Positions 1 through 7,350 of a DNA stretch of 64,000 nucleotides are shown in pieces. The DNA comes from Halopelagius longus (GTDB lineage: Archaea; Halobacteriota; Halobacteria; Halobacteriales; Haloferacaceae). Position 1 is the stretch's first letter. Each line of letters begins with the position of its first letter. The stretch is taken from positions 124,001 through 188,000 of the forward strand of contig NZ_FNKQ01000002.1 in the NCBI RefSeq assembly GCF_900100875.1, read 5' to 3'. Below the pieces are notes generated by a model. It did no database searches, was not told where the DNA came from, and was given only the letters and a program-made list of their open reading frames with translations. A program made the position numbers and the translations under genes.

Positions 1-38
1 CGCGACGTGCGACCTTCCGGCGCGCGAACTCGTCTAAC

Positions 39-68
39 GTCGCGCCGTCTCGGGTCGCGCCGTCTCGG
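39..68. repeat. Perfect tandem duplication of a 15-bp unit
   Basis: The unit GTCGCGCCGTCTCGG occurs at 39-53 and again without a gap at 54-68. On the minus strand one reading frame would give RDGAT repeated, but no start codon supports a gene at this edge. The stretch 1-116 otherwise holds nothing I can assign. Confidence 0.6.
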
Positions 69-116
69 CGGTGTGGGAAGAAGTGGTCGGATTCGGTCGC
101 GGACGCGGCGGTGCGG

Positions 117-314
117 TCAGTGCAGGATGTCCTTCACGCGGCGAGGTTCGCCGCTGAGGTTCGGGTTCTTCTCGACGATTTTGAGGACTTCGTGGTCCGT
201 CACGTCCGGGTACGCCTTCTCGGTGGCGTCTTCGATGAGGTCCTTGTCGAGGCGGAACTGGGTGCCCTCGTACTCGACGTCGACCCCTTTGTCGTCGAAG
301 GAAAGGACGGTCAT
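117..314 (-). CDS. DUF5800 family small haloarchaeal protein
   Basis: A 65-residue acidic, soluble protein with no membrane segment or signal peptide. The sequence (MTVLSFDDKGVDVEYEG at the start, a DVTDHEVLKIVEKNPNL stretch further on) resembles the DUF5800 family, which as far as I know is restricted to haloarchaea and has no assigned function. The ATG is 25-30 bases downstream of a T-rich box on the minus strand (about 340-348), so it is probably transcribed leaderless from its own promoter, divergent from the bactofilin-like gene. Its size is typical of the family. Confidence 0.75.
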   Translation of the reverse strand: MTVLSFDDKGVDVEYEGTQFRLDKDLIEDATEKAYPDVTDHEVLKIVEKNPNLSGEPRRVKDILH

Positions 315-381
315 AGGTGACCGTAGCTTACGAGAGAATAAAAACGCACGCCCGGTTCGTCTGACGCGCGTCGTACGGTCG

Positions 382-390
382 GTTTATTAC
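382..390 (+). promoter_or_regulatory. TATA-like box for the bactofilin-like gene
   Basis: GTTTATTAC is centred about 27 bases upstream of the GTG at 413. This fits haloarchaeal leaderless transcription and favours 413 over the in-frame GTG at 398 as the start. Confidence 0.5.
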
Positions 391-412
391 CCAGCATGTG
401 TTGGTCCGAGTT

Positions 413-1264
413 GTGTCACTCGGTTCGGACCCGCTCGACGCGCTCGAGATACCCGACGGGACGACCGTCGAGGAGCACGATTTGGTGACGGAGAGCGACG
501 TCATCGTCGGCGGACAGAGCACGATCGAGTTCGGCGTCCGCGGGCGGAACGTCGTCGCCGGCGAGCGAGTGCGGTTCGGCGGCGACATCGAGGCGGAGGG
601 CGACTGTCGGTTGGACACGTGGTGCGACGTGGCCGGAAACGTCCTCGTCGGCGAGAACGCCTACCTCGGCGAACGCGTCCACGTCGGCGGCCGCCTGATG
701 GTATCGGGCGATTTGGACATCGGCGACGACGTGGACATAGAGGAGGGGTTCGAGGCCAACGGCTGGATAGTCATCCGAAACCCCGTCCCGACGCTCGTCT
801 TCTACTTCATCGTCCTCTCGCAGTTGCTCCGTCTCGGCGAGAACGACGCCGCGGGCGAACTCGCGGACTCGCTGAAGGGCGAGAGCGAACACCAACCGCT
901 GACGATTCCCCGCGGATCGACCGTCTCGGACGACGCGTGGCGCGCCTCCACCCCCGCCACCGTCGGCGACGGCTGCCGACTCCACGGCAACATCCGCGCG
1001 GAGTCCATCGACGTCGGCGAGGACAACAACATCTTCGGCAGTCTGCGCGCCCGCGAGGACATCGTCGTCCGGTCGGGGACGCGCATCCACGGCGACGTGA
1101 CCACCCGGAACGGGACGGTCACCATCGAGGAGGGCGCGCGCGTCCTCGGCGACGTCTCCTGCGGCGAACTCGAACTCCACGAGGGTGCGCTGGTCGACGG
1201 GACGATGCGCGCCCGCGGCGAGATGCGCATCCACAGTTCCGACCCCACGCGCGATATCGAGTGA
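413..1264 (+). CDS. Bactofilin-like polymer-forming protein
   Basis: About 283 residues built of short repeated beta-helix rungs with G-D/G-E turns (for example GDLDIGDDVDIEEG and GDVTTRNGTVTIEEGARVLGDVS). This is the pattern of bactofilin / polymer-forming cytoskeletal proteins, which assemble into filaments without nucleotide. Two rung blocks (roughly residues 30-120 and 175-275) are separated by a hydrophobic stretch (about 125-140, TLVFYFIVLSQLL) and a charged linker, so it may touch the membrane. The start is GTG 413, chosen from TATA spacing. Cell-shape or scaffold roles are inferred from bacterial relatives. The exact function in archaea is unknown to me. Confidence 0.7.
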   Translation: MSLGSDPLDALEIPDGTTVEEHDLVTESDVIVGGQSTIEFGVRGRNVVAGERVRFGGDIEAEGDCRLDTWCDVAGNVLVGENAYLGERVHVGGRLMVSGDLDIGDDVDIEEGFEANGWIVIRNPVPTLVFYFIVLSQLLRLGENDAAGELADSLKGESEHQPLTIPRGSTVSDDAWRASTPATVGDGCRLHGNIRAESIDVGEDNNIFGSLRAREDIVVRSGTRIHGDVTTRNGTVTIEEGARVLGDVSCGELELHEGALVDGTMRARGEMRIHSSDPTRDIE

Positions 1265-1363
1265 GTCGCCGCTCTCCGACGCCGTCGCTCCGCCGAGATG
1301 AGTCAAACGGTCGTTTGTGTCTACGGTACTCCTTTCTGACGTGTCGCGGTAGTCGGTGGCAGT

Positions 1364-2275
1364 ATGCACACGAGACGAACGCTCGCCGCCGTCGCACTCG
1401 CCGCCCTCCTCGTTCTCGCGGGGTGCGGGGGCGCATCGACCGGCGGCGCCGGCGATTCGGGTGAGATTGCCGCCGAGAGACAACAAAGCGCCGGGTCGGT
1501 GACGGGGGCGCAAGCGACGGCCTCCGGCGACGACGGCGCAAGCGGCGGTAGCGACGGCGGGTCGGCGTCCGAGGCGGCCCTGCAGGAACGCGCGCTCATA
1601 AAGACGGGAACCGTCGTCGTCGAAGTAGACGACTTCGAGTCCTCGCGGGCGAACCTCACAGACTCCGTCGAGGGGTACGGCGGGTTCGTCAGCGAGACGC
1701 GGACGCGACGCCGCGGGCCGGAGAACCACACGTACGTCCACGGAACGCTCGTCCTCCGCGTCCCGTCCGAGGAGTACGAATCGCTGCTCTCGGACGCCGA
1801 AGCCGAGGGCGACGTCGTCTCCTCGGAGACGAACACCGAGGACGTGACCGACCAGTTGGTCGATTTGGAGGCCCGATTGGAGAACCTCCGGGCGGAACGC
1901 GACAGGCTCCGGACGCTGTACGAACGGGCGAACTCGACGGAGGACGTCCTCGCGGTGCAGCGAGAGTTATCGGACGTGCAGGGCGAAATCGAGCGACTGG
2001 AGGCGAAGAAGAAGTCGCTCGAACGACGGGTCGCGTACTCGACGCTGACGGTGGAACTGCGCGAACCCGACCCGACGCCGACGTACACTCACGAAGCGTG
2101 GTACGACACGCCCGTCGTCTCGGCGTTCCTCCAGTCCGTCGAGGGCGTCCTCGTCGTCGGCCGGGCGATGGTCGTCGGGGCCGCCTACGCGCTTCCGTAC
2201 CTGTTCGCGTTCGGTGCGCCCGTCGCCGTCCTCGGCGCGGCGGCGTGGCGCTTCCGCCACCGACTTCCGCGCTGA
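1364..2275 (+). CDS. DUF4349 domain lipoprotein
   Basis: 303 residues. It begins with a twin-Arg-preceded signal and lipobox LAGC, with the lipid-modified Cys at 21, followed by a low-complexity Gly/Ser/Ala linker (about 22-75), a DUF4349 domain with a charged coiled coil (about 150-205, ending in the typical RVAYSTLTVELREP motif), and a C-terminal membrane helix (about 260-292) followed by basic residues. It is therefore probably anchored at the outer face of the membrane by both lipid and helix. Family function is unknown. The gene starts about 100 bases after the bactofilin-like gene on the same strand. Confidence 0.8.
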   Translation: MHTRRTLAAVALAALLVLAGCGGASTGGAGDSGEIAAERQQSAGSVTGAQATASGDDGASGGSDGGSASEAALQERALIKTGTVVVEVDDFESSRANLTDSVEGYGGFVSETRTRRRGPENHTYVHGTLVLRVPSEEYESLLSDAEAEGDVVSSETNTEDVTDQLVDLEARLENLRAERDRLRTLYERANSTEDVLAVQRELSDVQGEIERLEAKKKSLERRVAYSTLTVELREPDPTPTYTHEAWYDTPVVSAFLQSVEGVLVVGRAMVVGAAYALPYLFAFGAPVAVLGAAAWRFRHRLPR

Positions 2276-2369
2276 CCCCGCGTTCGCTCGCTTCCTCGGC
2301 GCTCCGACGCCTCGATTCGCGCCTTCGAGGACCGAAAGGAAATTCGGTCTGTCGGCCTTCCCTCTCGGT

Positions 2370-3545
2370 ATGCTCTCTATCGCGTTAGCCGGCAAGCCCA
2401 ACGCGGGCAAGTCCACGTTCTACAAGGCGGCCACGCAGGCCGACGTGGACGTTGGCAACTACCCCTTCACGACCATCGACCCGAACCGCGGGGTAACCCA
2501 CGCCCGCACCCGGTGTCCGTGTCTCGACAGGGACGAACGGTGCGGCAACTGCGAGGACGGCACGCGCTACGTCCCCGTCGAACTCCTCGACGTGGCCGGA
2601 CTCGTCCCCGGCGCCCACGAGGGGCGGGGACTCGGCAACCAGTTCCTCGACGCCCTCACGAACGCGGACGTCATCCTCAACGTCGTCGACGCCTCCGGCG
2701 GGACGAACGAGGAGGGCGAACCCGTCGAGGTGGGGACGTACGACCCCCTCGAAGAGGTCGATTTCGTCGAGGAGGAGTTAGAGCAGTGGCTGACCGGTAT
2801 CATCGACCGAAACTGGGAGTCCGTCGAGCGGAAGTCCCGGTCGCCGGACTTCGACATCGACGACGCCCTCACGGAGATGCTGACGGGGTTCGGCGCGACG
2901 GAGTACGACGTGGCCGCCTCGCTTCGGTCCTTGGAGTACCCGTCGGACCCGATGCAGTGGGAGGACGAAGATAGGGAGCGACTCGCCCGCGACATCCGCG
3001 CGCGGACGAAGCCCATCGTCCTCGTGGCGAACAAGGCCGACGTCGCGCCCGAGGAGAACCTCGACCGACTCCGCGAGACGGACAAGCCGGTGGTGCCGAC
3101 CACCGCCGACGGCGAACTCGCTCTCCGGAAGGCGGCGGAGGCGGGCGTCGTGGAGTACCTCCCCGGCGACGAAGAGTTCGAGATAGTCGGCGATATCTCC
3201 GACGCCCAAGCGGAGGGGTTAGAGAAGATACGCGACGTGATGACGGAGTACGACGGCACCGGCGTCCAGCAGTCGATAAACCGCGCCGTCTACGACGTCC
3301 TCGACGTGCTGACCGCCTACCCGGTACAGAACGAGACGAAGTGGACCGACGGGACGGGCGAGATGCTCCCGGACGCGTTTCTCCTCCCGCAGGGGTCGAC
3401 GCCGAAGGACCTCGCGTACGCCGTCCACTCCGACATCGGCGAGGGCTACCTCCACGCCGTCGACGCGCGGTCGAACCGCCGCATCGCCGAGGACTACGAA
3501 CTCGACGAGGGCGACGTCATCAAAATCGTGAGTACGGCGTCGTAG
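2370..3545 (+). CDS. ychF: OBG-type GTPase/ATPase YchF
   Basis: 391 residues. The P-loop GKPNAGKST is at 8-16, switch II DVAG at 74-77, NKAD at roughly 220, and a TGS-like C-terminus ends in DEGDVIKIVS. YchF/OLA1 proteins are ribosome-associated P-loop enzymes that prefer ATP. A four-Cys cluster (C49, C51, C58, C61) sits in the G-domain insertion, the arrangement I associate with archaeal members. The open frame extends upstream, but ATG 2370 is the only start that begins at the conserved MLSIALAGKP. The gene is convergent with the DUF7344 gene. Confidence 0.93.
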   Translation: MLSIALAGKPNAGKSTFYKAATQADVDVGNYPFTTIDPNRGVTHARTRCPCLDRDERCGNCEDGTRYVPVELLDVAGLVPGAHEGRGLGNQFLDALTNADVILNVVDASGGTNEEGEPVEVGTYDPLEEVDFVEEELEQWLTGIIDRNWESVERKSRSPDFDIDDALTEMLTGFGATEYDVAASLRSLEYPSDPMQWEDEDRERLARDIRARTKPIVLVANKADVAPEENLDRLRETDKPVVPTTADGELALRKAAEAGVVEYLPGDEEFEIVGDISDAQAEGLEKIRDVMTEYDGTGVQQSINRAVYDVLDVLTAYPVQNETKWTDGTGEMLPDAFLLPQGSTPKDLAYAVHSDIGEGYLHAVDARSNRRIAEDYELDEGDVIKIVSTAS

Positions 3546-3575
3546 CGCCGCAACGGCGGGCGATCGTGGTTACTC

Positions 3576-3660
3576 GCTGAAGTAGGGACCCCGGGCAGGA
3601 GGACGGGCGTGTCCATGGCAAGTCCTGCCGAACCCGGGTAGGAGGGACTACGGGTTCAGC
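3576..3660. ncRNA. Candidate structured RNA between convergent genes
   Basis: Four nested helices can be paired by eye. P1 is GCTGAA 3576-3581 with TTCAGC 3655-3660 plus GTAG 3582-3585 with CTAC 3648-3651 (GGG bulge). P2 is ACCC 3588-3591 with GGGT 3636-3639. P3 is GGCAGGA 3594-3600 with TCCTGCC 3623-3629. P4 is GGAC 3601-3604 with GTCC 3611-3614. The strand is undetermined because both orientations fold. It matches no RNA family I recognise (not SRP, RNase P, tRNA or a known riboswitch core). It could also be a bidirectional terminator for ychF and the DUF7344 gene. Transcription is not shown. Confidence 0.35.
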
Positions 3661-3662
3661 CG

Positions 3663-3986
3663 TTATGAAAGGGTCGACTCCCCGAGAATCTGGACCGTCT
3701 GCTCGGCCACGCCGCCGGTCGCCCGGGAGACGGTTCGCTCCTCGGGGTCGAAGGAGACGAGTCCCGCCTCGTCGAGCTTCGGCAGGTGGACGTGGTACAG
3801 CTTCACCGCGGCGGTGCGGCGTTCCTCGTCGCCGACGTCCTCGGGGGAGACGTCTTCGCGTTCGGCGACGACTTCGGCGGCCAACGTCTCGACGGATTTC
3901 GGACAGTCGTCCTCCTCGAGACAGGAGAAGGTCAGCCGTCGGTTCCGGTCGGACAGGGCCTGAAAGGGGGATTCTTGGTCCATCAT
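3663..3986 (-). CDS. DUF7344 winged-helix regulator
   Basis: 107 residues resembling the haloarchaeal DUF7344 type. An N-terminal FQALSDRNRRLTFSCL helix is followed by a helical segment, then YHVHLPKLDEAGLVSFD (roughly 68-84), the recognition-helix and wing pattern of ArsR-like DNA-binding proteins. A two-Met start (3986 or 3983) is possible and I kept the longer. It is probably a small transcriptional regulator that acts as a dimer; its target is unknown. It stands alone, convergent with ychF. Confidence 0.75.
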   Translation of the reverse strand: MMDQESPFQALSDRNRRLTFSCLEEDDCPKSVETLAAEVVAEREDVSPEDVGDEERRTAAVKLYHVHLPKLDEAGLVSFDPEERTVSRATGGVAEQTVQILGESTLS

Positions 3987-4212
3987 AGGGGTGTGGGGGA
4001 CGTCTGACGACGGGCTTTTCCGCCGTCGTTTTCACCTACGTTTCTCTCCCCGTGAACTCTCGGCCTAACCAGTTAGGTTCGGTCGCAGGCGGCGAATATC
4101 GAGACGCGCCCCGAGACGGAGCGAAGCGAGAACGGCCGGGGAACGGCGTCGGACGGTGCCCGAAGGCCCGGACGTTCGGACCGGGTCGATCCGCGGTCGG
4201 TTACGCGGGTGG

Positions 4213-5775
4213 TCAGTCGGCGTCCGAGGAGAACACCCGCGGGACGGCGAACCCGGTGAGTTCGGAGAACGTGTACGCCGCGGCGACGACGACGACGGCG
4301 CCCGCGGCGAGCAACGGAAGCGGCGAGACGCCGTACCCGCTAGCGAGGAACAGGAGCGTCGCCGTCCCGCCGGCGACGAGGGCGTACGGAATCTGCGTGT
4401 TCACGTGGTCGACGTGGTCCGCCCCGGCGAACATCGACGACAGCACCGTCGTGTCGCTGATGGGCGAGCAGTGGTCGCCGAACAGCGACCCGGTGAGAAT
4501 CGCGCCGATAGCGCCCGGGAGGGGTGCGCCGAGTTGGTACGCCAACGGCACCGCGACGGGGAACATGATGCCCATCGTCCCCCACGAGGTGCCGATGCTG
4601 AACGAGATGATGGCGGCGGAGACGAACACGATGGCCGGGAGCATGTTGGCCGTGATGATGCCCTGCGCGACGGCGACGACGTACGGACCGACGCCGAGTG
4701 CTTGGCTGACCGCGCCGATGGTCCACGCCAGAGAGAGGACGGCGACGGGGAACATCACCATCTTGAACCCCTCGAAGATGGCGTCGCTCACGTCGTCGAG
4801 GGCGACCCGGGCGTGGCCGACGAGGATGGCCAAGAGCAGACCGCAGGCGGAGAAGACGCCCCAGAGGATTGCGTCGGCGGTGGCGGCCTCTTTCAGCGCG
4901 TCCACGGGGGCGACGCCGGGCCACCCGCCGGAGTAGAGGAGGCCGAACCCGGTCACCGCGACGAGGGCGACGATGGGCGCGGCGAAGTACCACCAGCGAG
5001 CGTCGACGTGGTCGGGCGTGACGATGTCCTCCTCGCGCGTTTCGAGGAGTGGGTCGGCGTCGTCGCGCAGGACCTTCCCCGTCTCCTTCGCGCGCTTCTC
5101 GGCGCGCTTCATCGGGCCGAAGTTCCACCCGGTGAAGACGACGACGAACACGAGTGCGATGGCGAGGAGGCTGTAGAAGCGGTACGGGATGCTCTGCAGG
5201 AACACCACGAACGGGCTCATCTCGATGCCGAGTTCCTTGAACTGCTGGGAGATGAGGCCCACCTCGAAGCCGACCCACGTCGAGACGACGGCGATGCTGA
5301 CGACCGGCGAGGTGGTCGAATCGAGTAGGTACGCGAGTTTCTCGCGACTGATGTCGAACTTGTCCGTGATGGGACGCATCACCGACCCGGTGATCATCGT
5401 ACTCGCGTACGAGTCCACGAAGATGAGCATCCCGAGGACGCTGGTGCCGATTTCGGCCTGTTTCCGCGTCTTGATGCGGGAGATGATGCGCTCCGCGAGG
5501 GCGTTCATCCCGCCCGAGAGGAATATCATCCCGAGCATCGCCCCCGAGAGGAACGTAAAGAGGAGTAGTTTGATGTTGAACGCCGGGGTGATGTTATCGA
5601 TTACCAACTGGAGGGCGTGGGCCGCCCCCGCGATTGGGTTCCACCCGACGAGTATCGTCGCGCCTATCCAGATTCCCGCGAACAACGAGAGCAGCACCTG
5701 CCTGCTCACCAGCGTCAGTACGATGGCGAAGAGCGCCGGGAGCAGACTGATGATGCCGTAGTTCTCTGCTGGCAT
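4213..5775 (-). CDS. NhaC-family Na+/H+ antiporter-like membrane transporter
   Basis: 520 residues with about 11-12 hydrophobic segments. Family-typical features are VDSYASTMITGSVMRPI (near 120) and, in the second half, SFSIGTSWGTMGIMFPVAVP followed by LFGDHCSPISDTTVLSS, the inverted-repeat core of the NhaC/ion-transporter superfamily. Some members exchange Na+ for H+ and others carry amino acids, so the substrate is not certain. In a salt-in halophile Na+ extrusion is the likely role. A T-rich box on the minus strand (about 5802-5810) lies about 27 bases before the ATG, so the transcript is near leaderless. It is monocistronic. Confidence 0.85.
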   Translation of the reverse strand: MPAENYGIISLLPALFAIVLTLVSRQVLLSLFAGIWIGATILVGWNPIAGAAHALQLVIDNITPAFNIKLLLFTFLSGAMLGMIFLSGGMNALAERIISRIKTRKQAEIGTSVLGMLIFVDSYASTMITGSVMRPITDKFDISREKLAYLLDSTTSPVVSIAVVSTWVGFEVGLISQQFKELGIEMSPFVVFLQSIPYRFYSLLAIALVFVVVFTGWNFGPMKRAEKRAKETGKVLRDDADPLLETREEDIVTPDHVDARWWYFAAPIVALVAVTGFGLLYSGGWPGVAPVDALKEAATADAILWGVFSACGLLLAILVGHARVALDDVSDAIFEGFKMVMFPVAVLSLAWTIGAVSQALGVGPYVVAVAQGIITANMLPAIVFVSAAIISFSIGTSWGTMGIMFPVAVPLAYQLGAPLPGAIGAILTGSLFGDHCSPISDTTVLSSMFAGADHVDHVNTQIPYALVAGGTATLLFLASGYGVSPLPLLAAGAVVVVAAAYTFSELTGFAVPRVFSSDAD

Positions 5776-5881
5776 TCCACCGCTTCGTTCACGACTCCCA
5801 CGTTAAAAAATGCACTATTTAACGCGACGAAATTCCATATTATGCCAACGAATCCGCAGAGAATGGGATATATCTTGTGGC

Positions 5882-7003
5882 CTACGCGACTGCGTCGTAC
5901 GCTTCGGCCATCACGTCGAGTGCCTCCCGAAGCGACTCCTCGTCGGTGGCGTAGGAGAGGCGCGCGTACCCGTCGCCGTGTTCGCCGAAGGCGTCGCCCG
6001 GGACGACGATGACGCCGCGTTCGAGGCACTCCTCGACGAACCCATCGGGCACCTCGGGCATGCAGTAGAACGCGCCGCCGGGCGTCGGCACGTCGAGGCC
6101 GATGTCTTCGAGTCCGGAGACGACGATGTCGCGCCGCCTGCGGAACGACTCGGTCATCTCCGAGACTTGGTCCTGCGGCCCCGTCAACGCCGCCTCGGCG
6201 GCGAACTGCGCCGGGGCGGACGCGCAGGCTTGGATGTACTGGTGGACGCGGAGCATGCGCTCGATTCGGCGGGAGGAAGCGTGGACCCATCCGAGACGCC
6301 ACCCTGTCATCGAGTAGAGCTTCGAGGCGGAGTTGACGACGACGACGTTGTCCGTCTCGGCGAACTCCGCGGGCGACCGGAACTCGCCGTCGAAGACGGT
6401 GTACTCGTACACCTCGTCGGAGACGCAGAGCACGTCGTGTTCGTCGGCGATGCGGGCGAACTCGCGGATATCCTCCGGCGGCGACACCGCGCCGGTCGGG
6501 TTGCCGGGACTGTTGACGACGAACGCCGCCGTGTCGTCGGTGATGGCGTCTTCGACGGCGGCGGGGTCTAAAGTCAGGTCGTCGCGGAGGGGGACCGGCA
6601 CGGGTTCGCCGCCCGCGAGTTTCGTCAACGCGTCGTAGGAGACGAACCCCGGGTCCGGCAAGATGACTTCGTCGCCGGCGTCGACGTGCGCCTCCAACGC
6701 GATGTGGAGGGCTTCGCTCCCGCCGGCCGTCGCGATGATGTCGTCGGGCGAGACGTCGATGCCTTGGTCGCGTTCGTGCTTCGCGGCGATGGCCTCCCGC
6801 AGGGGACGCATCCCCTTGTTCCCGGTGTAACCGTCCGCGCGGCCGTCGCGTATCGCCTCTACCGCCGCCTCGTGGGCGTGGGCGGGCGCGGAGAAGTCGG
6901 GTTGTCCGAGTCCGAGGTTGATGGCGTCGTCGCCGGCCGCCTCGAACACCTCGCGGATGCCGCTTATCGAAACCGACTCCACTCGTTCGGAGAACTCCGT
7001 CAT
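5882..7003 (-). CDS. Class I PLP-dependent aminotransferase
   Basis: 373 residues, fold type I aminotransferase. Visible are the substrate loop GLGQPDF (31-37), NSPGNPTG (164-171, with N168 contacting PLP), SDEVY (195-199, D196 pairing with the pyridine nitrogen), the Schiff-base lysine K228 in SASKLYSMTGWRLG, and a C-terminal YARLSY arginine motif. It resembles archaeal aspartate/aromatic aminotransferases, but specificity cannot be read from sequence alone. GAGAGGAG precedes the ATG, one of the few starts here with a possible Shine-Dalgarno. It lies about 100 bp from the antiporter on the same strand and is not obviously linked to it. Confidence 0.88.
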   Translation of the reverse strand: MTEFSERVESVSISGIREVFEAAGDDAINLGLGQPDFSAPAHAHEAAVEAIRDGRADGYTGNKGMRPLREAIAAKHERDQGIDVSPDDIIATAGGSEALHIALEAHVDAGDEVILPDPGFVSYDALTKLAGGEPVPVPLRDDLTLDPAAVEDAITDDTAAFVVNSPGNPTGAVSPPEDIREFARIADEHDVLCVSDEVYEYTVFDGEFRSPAEFAETDNVVVVNSASKLYSMTGWRLGWVHASSRRIERMLRVHQYIQACASAPAQFAAEAALTGPQDQVSEMTESFRRRRDIVVSGLEDIGLDVPTPGGAFYCMPEVPDGFVEECLERGVIVVPGDAFGEHGDGYARLSYATDEESLREALDVMAEAYDAVA

Positions 7004-7093
7004 ACTCCTCTCCCCGTGGTCCGCCGGGATAGTTCTTCCCTAACACGATTCGGTCGCCGCCCCGAAACGACGCCGCTGGGCCGCCCGTCCGGA

Positions 7094-7252
7094 CTACGCC
7101 GACTCGTGCGCCTCGCGGAGTTCTTCGAGGTGCGTCTCCAAGACGTCCAACGTGGCGTCGGCGTCCACGTACCCCTTCTCGTACTCGCTGTACGCCTTCT
7201 CGGCTCCCTTCAGGAACTTCGCGACGGCCTCGTCGAGTTCGTCGTCGCTCAT
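7094..7252 (-). CDS. Small acidic helical protein (52 aa), hypothetical
   Basis: ATG 7252 to TAG 7094 encodes 52 residues beginning MSDDELDEAVAKFLKGAEKA. The predicted product is almost wholly helical and rich in Glu/Asp/Lys, with heptad-like hydrophobic spacing. It has no Cys, signal or membrane segment. Third-position GC and acidity match neighbouring real genes. It ends 90 bases before the aminotransferase start on the same strand, so the two may be cotranscribed. I do not recognise a function; a short coiled-coil dimer would fit. Confidence 0.6.
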   Translation of the reverse strand: MSDDELDEAVAKFLKGAEKAYSEYEKGYVDADATLDVLETHLEELREAHESA

Positions 7253-7320
7253 AGGCGATGGTTTCGGCGCGGCGTGAAAAACGCCCCGACGCGGGCCGCC
7301 GTTCGACGCGCGTCCGTCGG

Positions 7321-7326
7321 TTTATA
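7321..7326 (+). promoter_or_regulatory. TATA box TTTATA of the XPB gene
   Basis: TTTATA ends 24 bases before the GTG at 7351. The spacing predicts a leaderless mRNA starting at that GTG and rules out the upstream in-frame starts. Confidence 0.55.
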
Positions 7327-7350
7327 GGCATCGCCGGCCCACCTACGACC

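Noticed and set aside
1-116. Possible minus-strand gene running off the left edge
   Set aside because: One frame stays open (including RDGAT twice) but no start codon or family supports it, so only the repeat is listed.
3651-3670. GGGTTCAGCC as a tRNA T-arm
   Set aside because: The loop is not a TTCGA/TTCAA T-loop and no acceptor or anticodon arm can be formed around it.
4156-5328. Plus-strand frame opposite the antiporter gene
   Set aside because: It is a mirror of a membrane protein gene and has no plausible start or domain.
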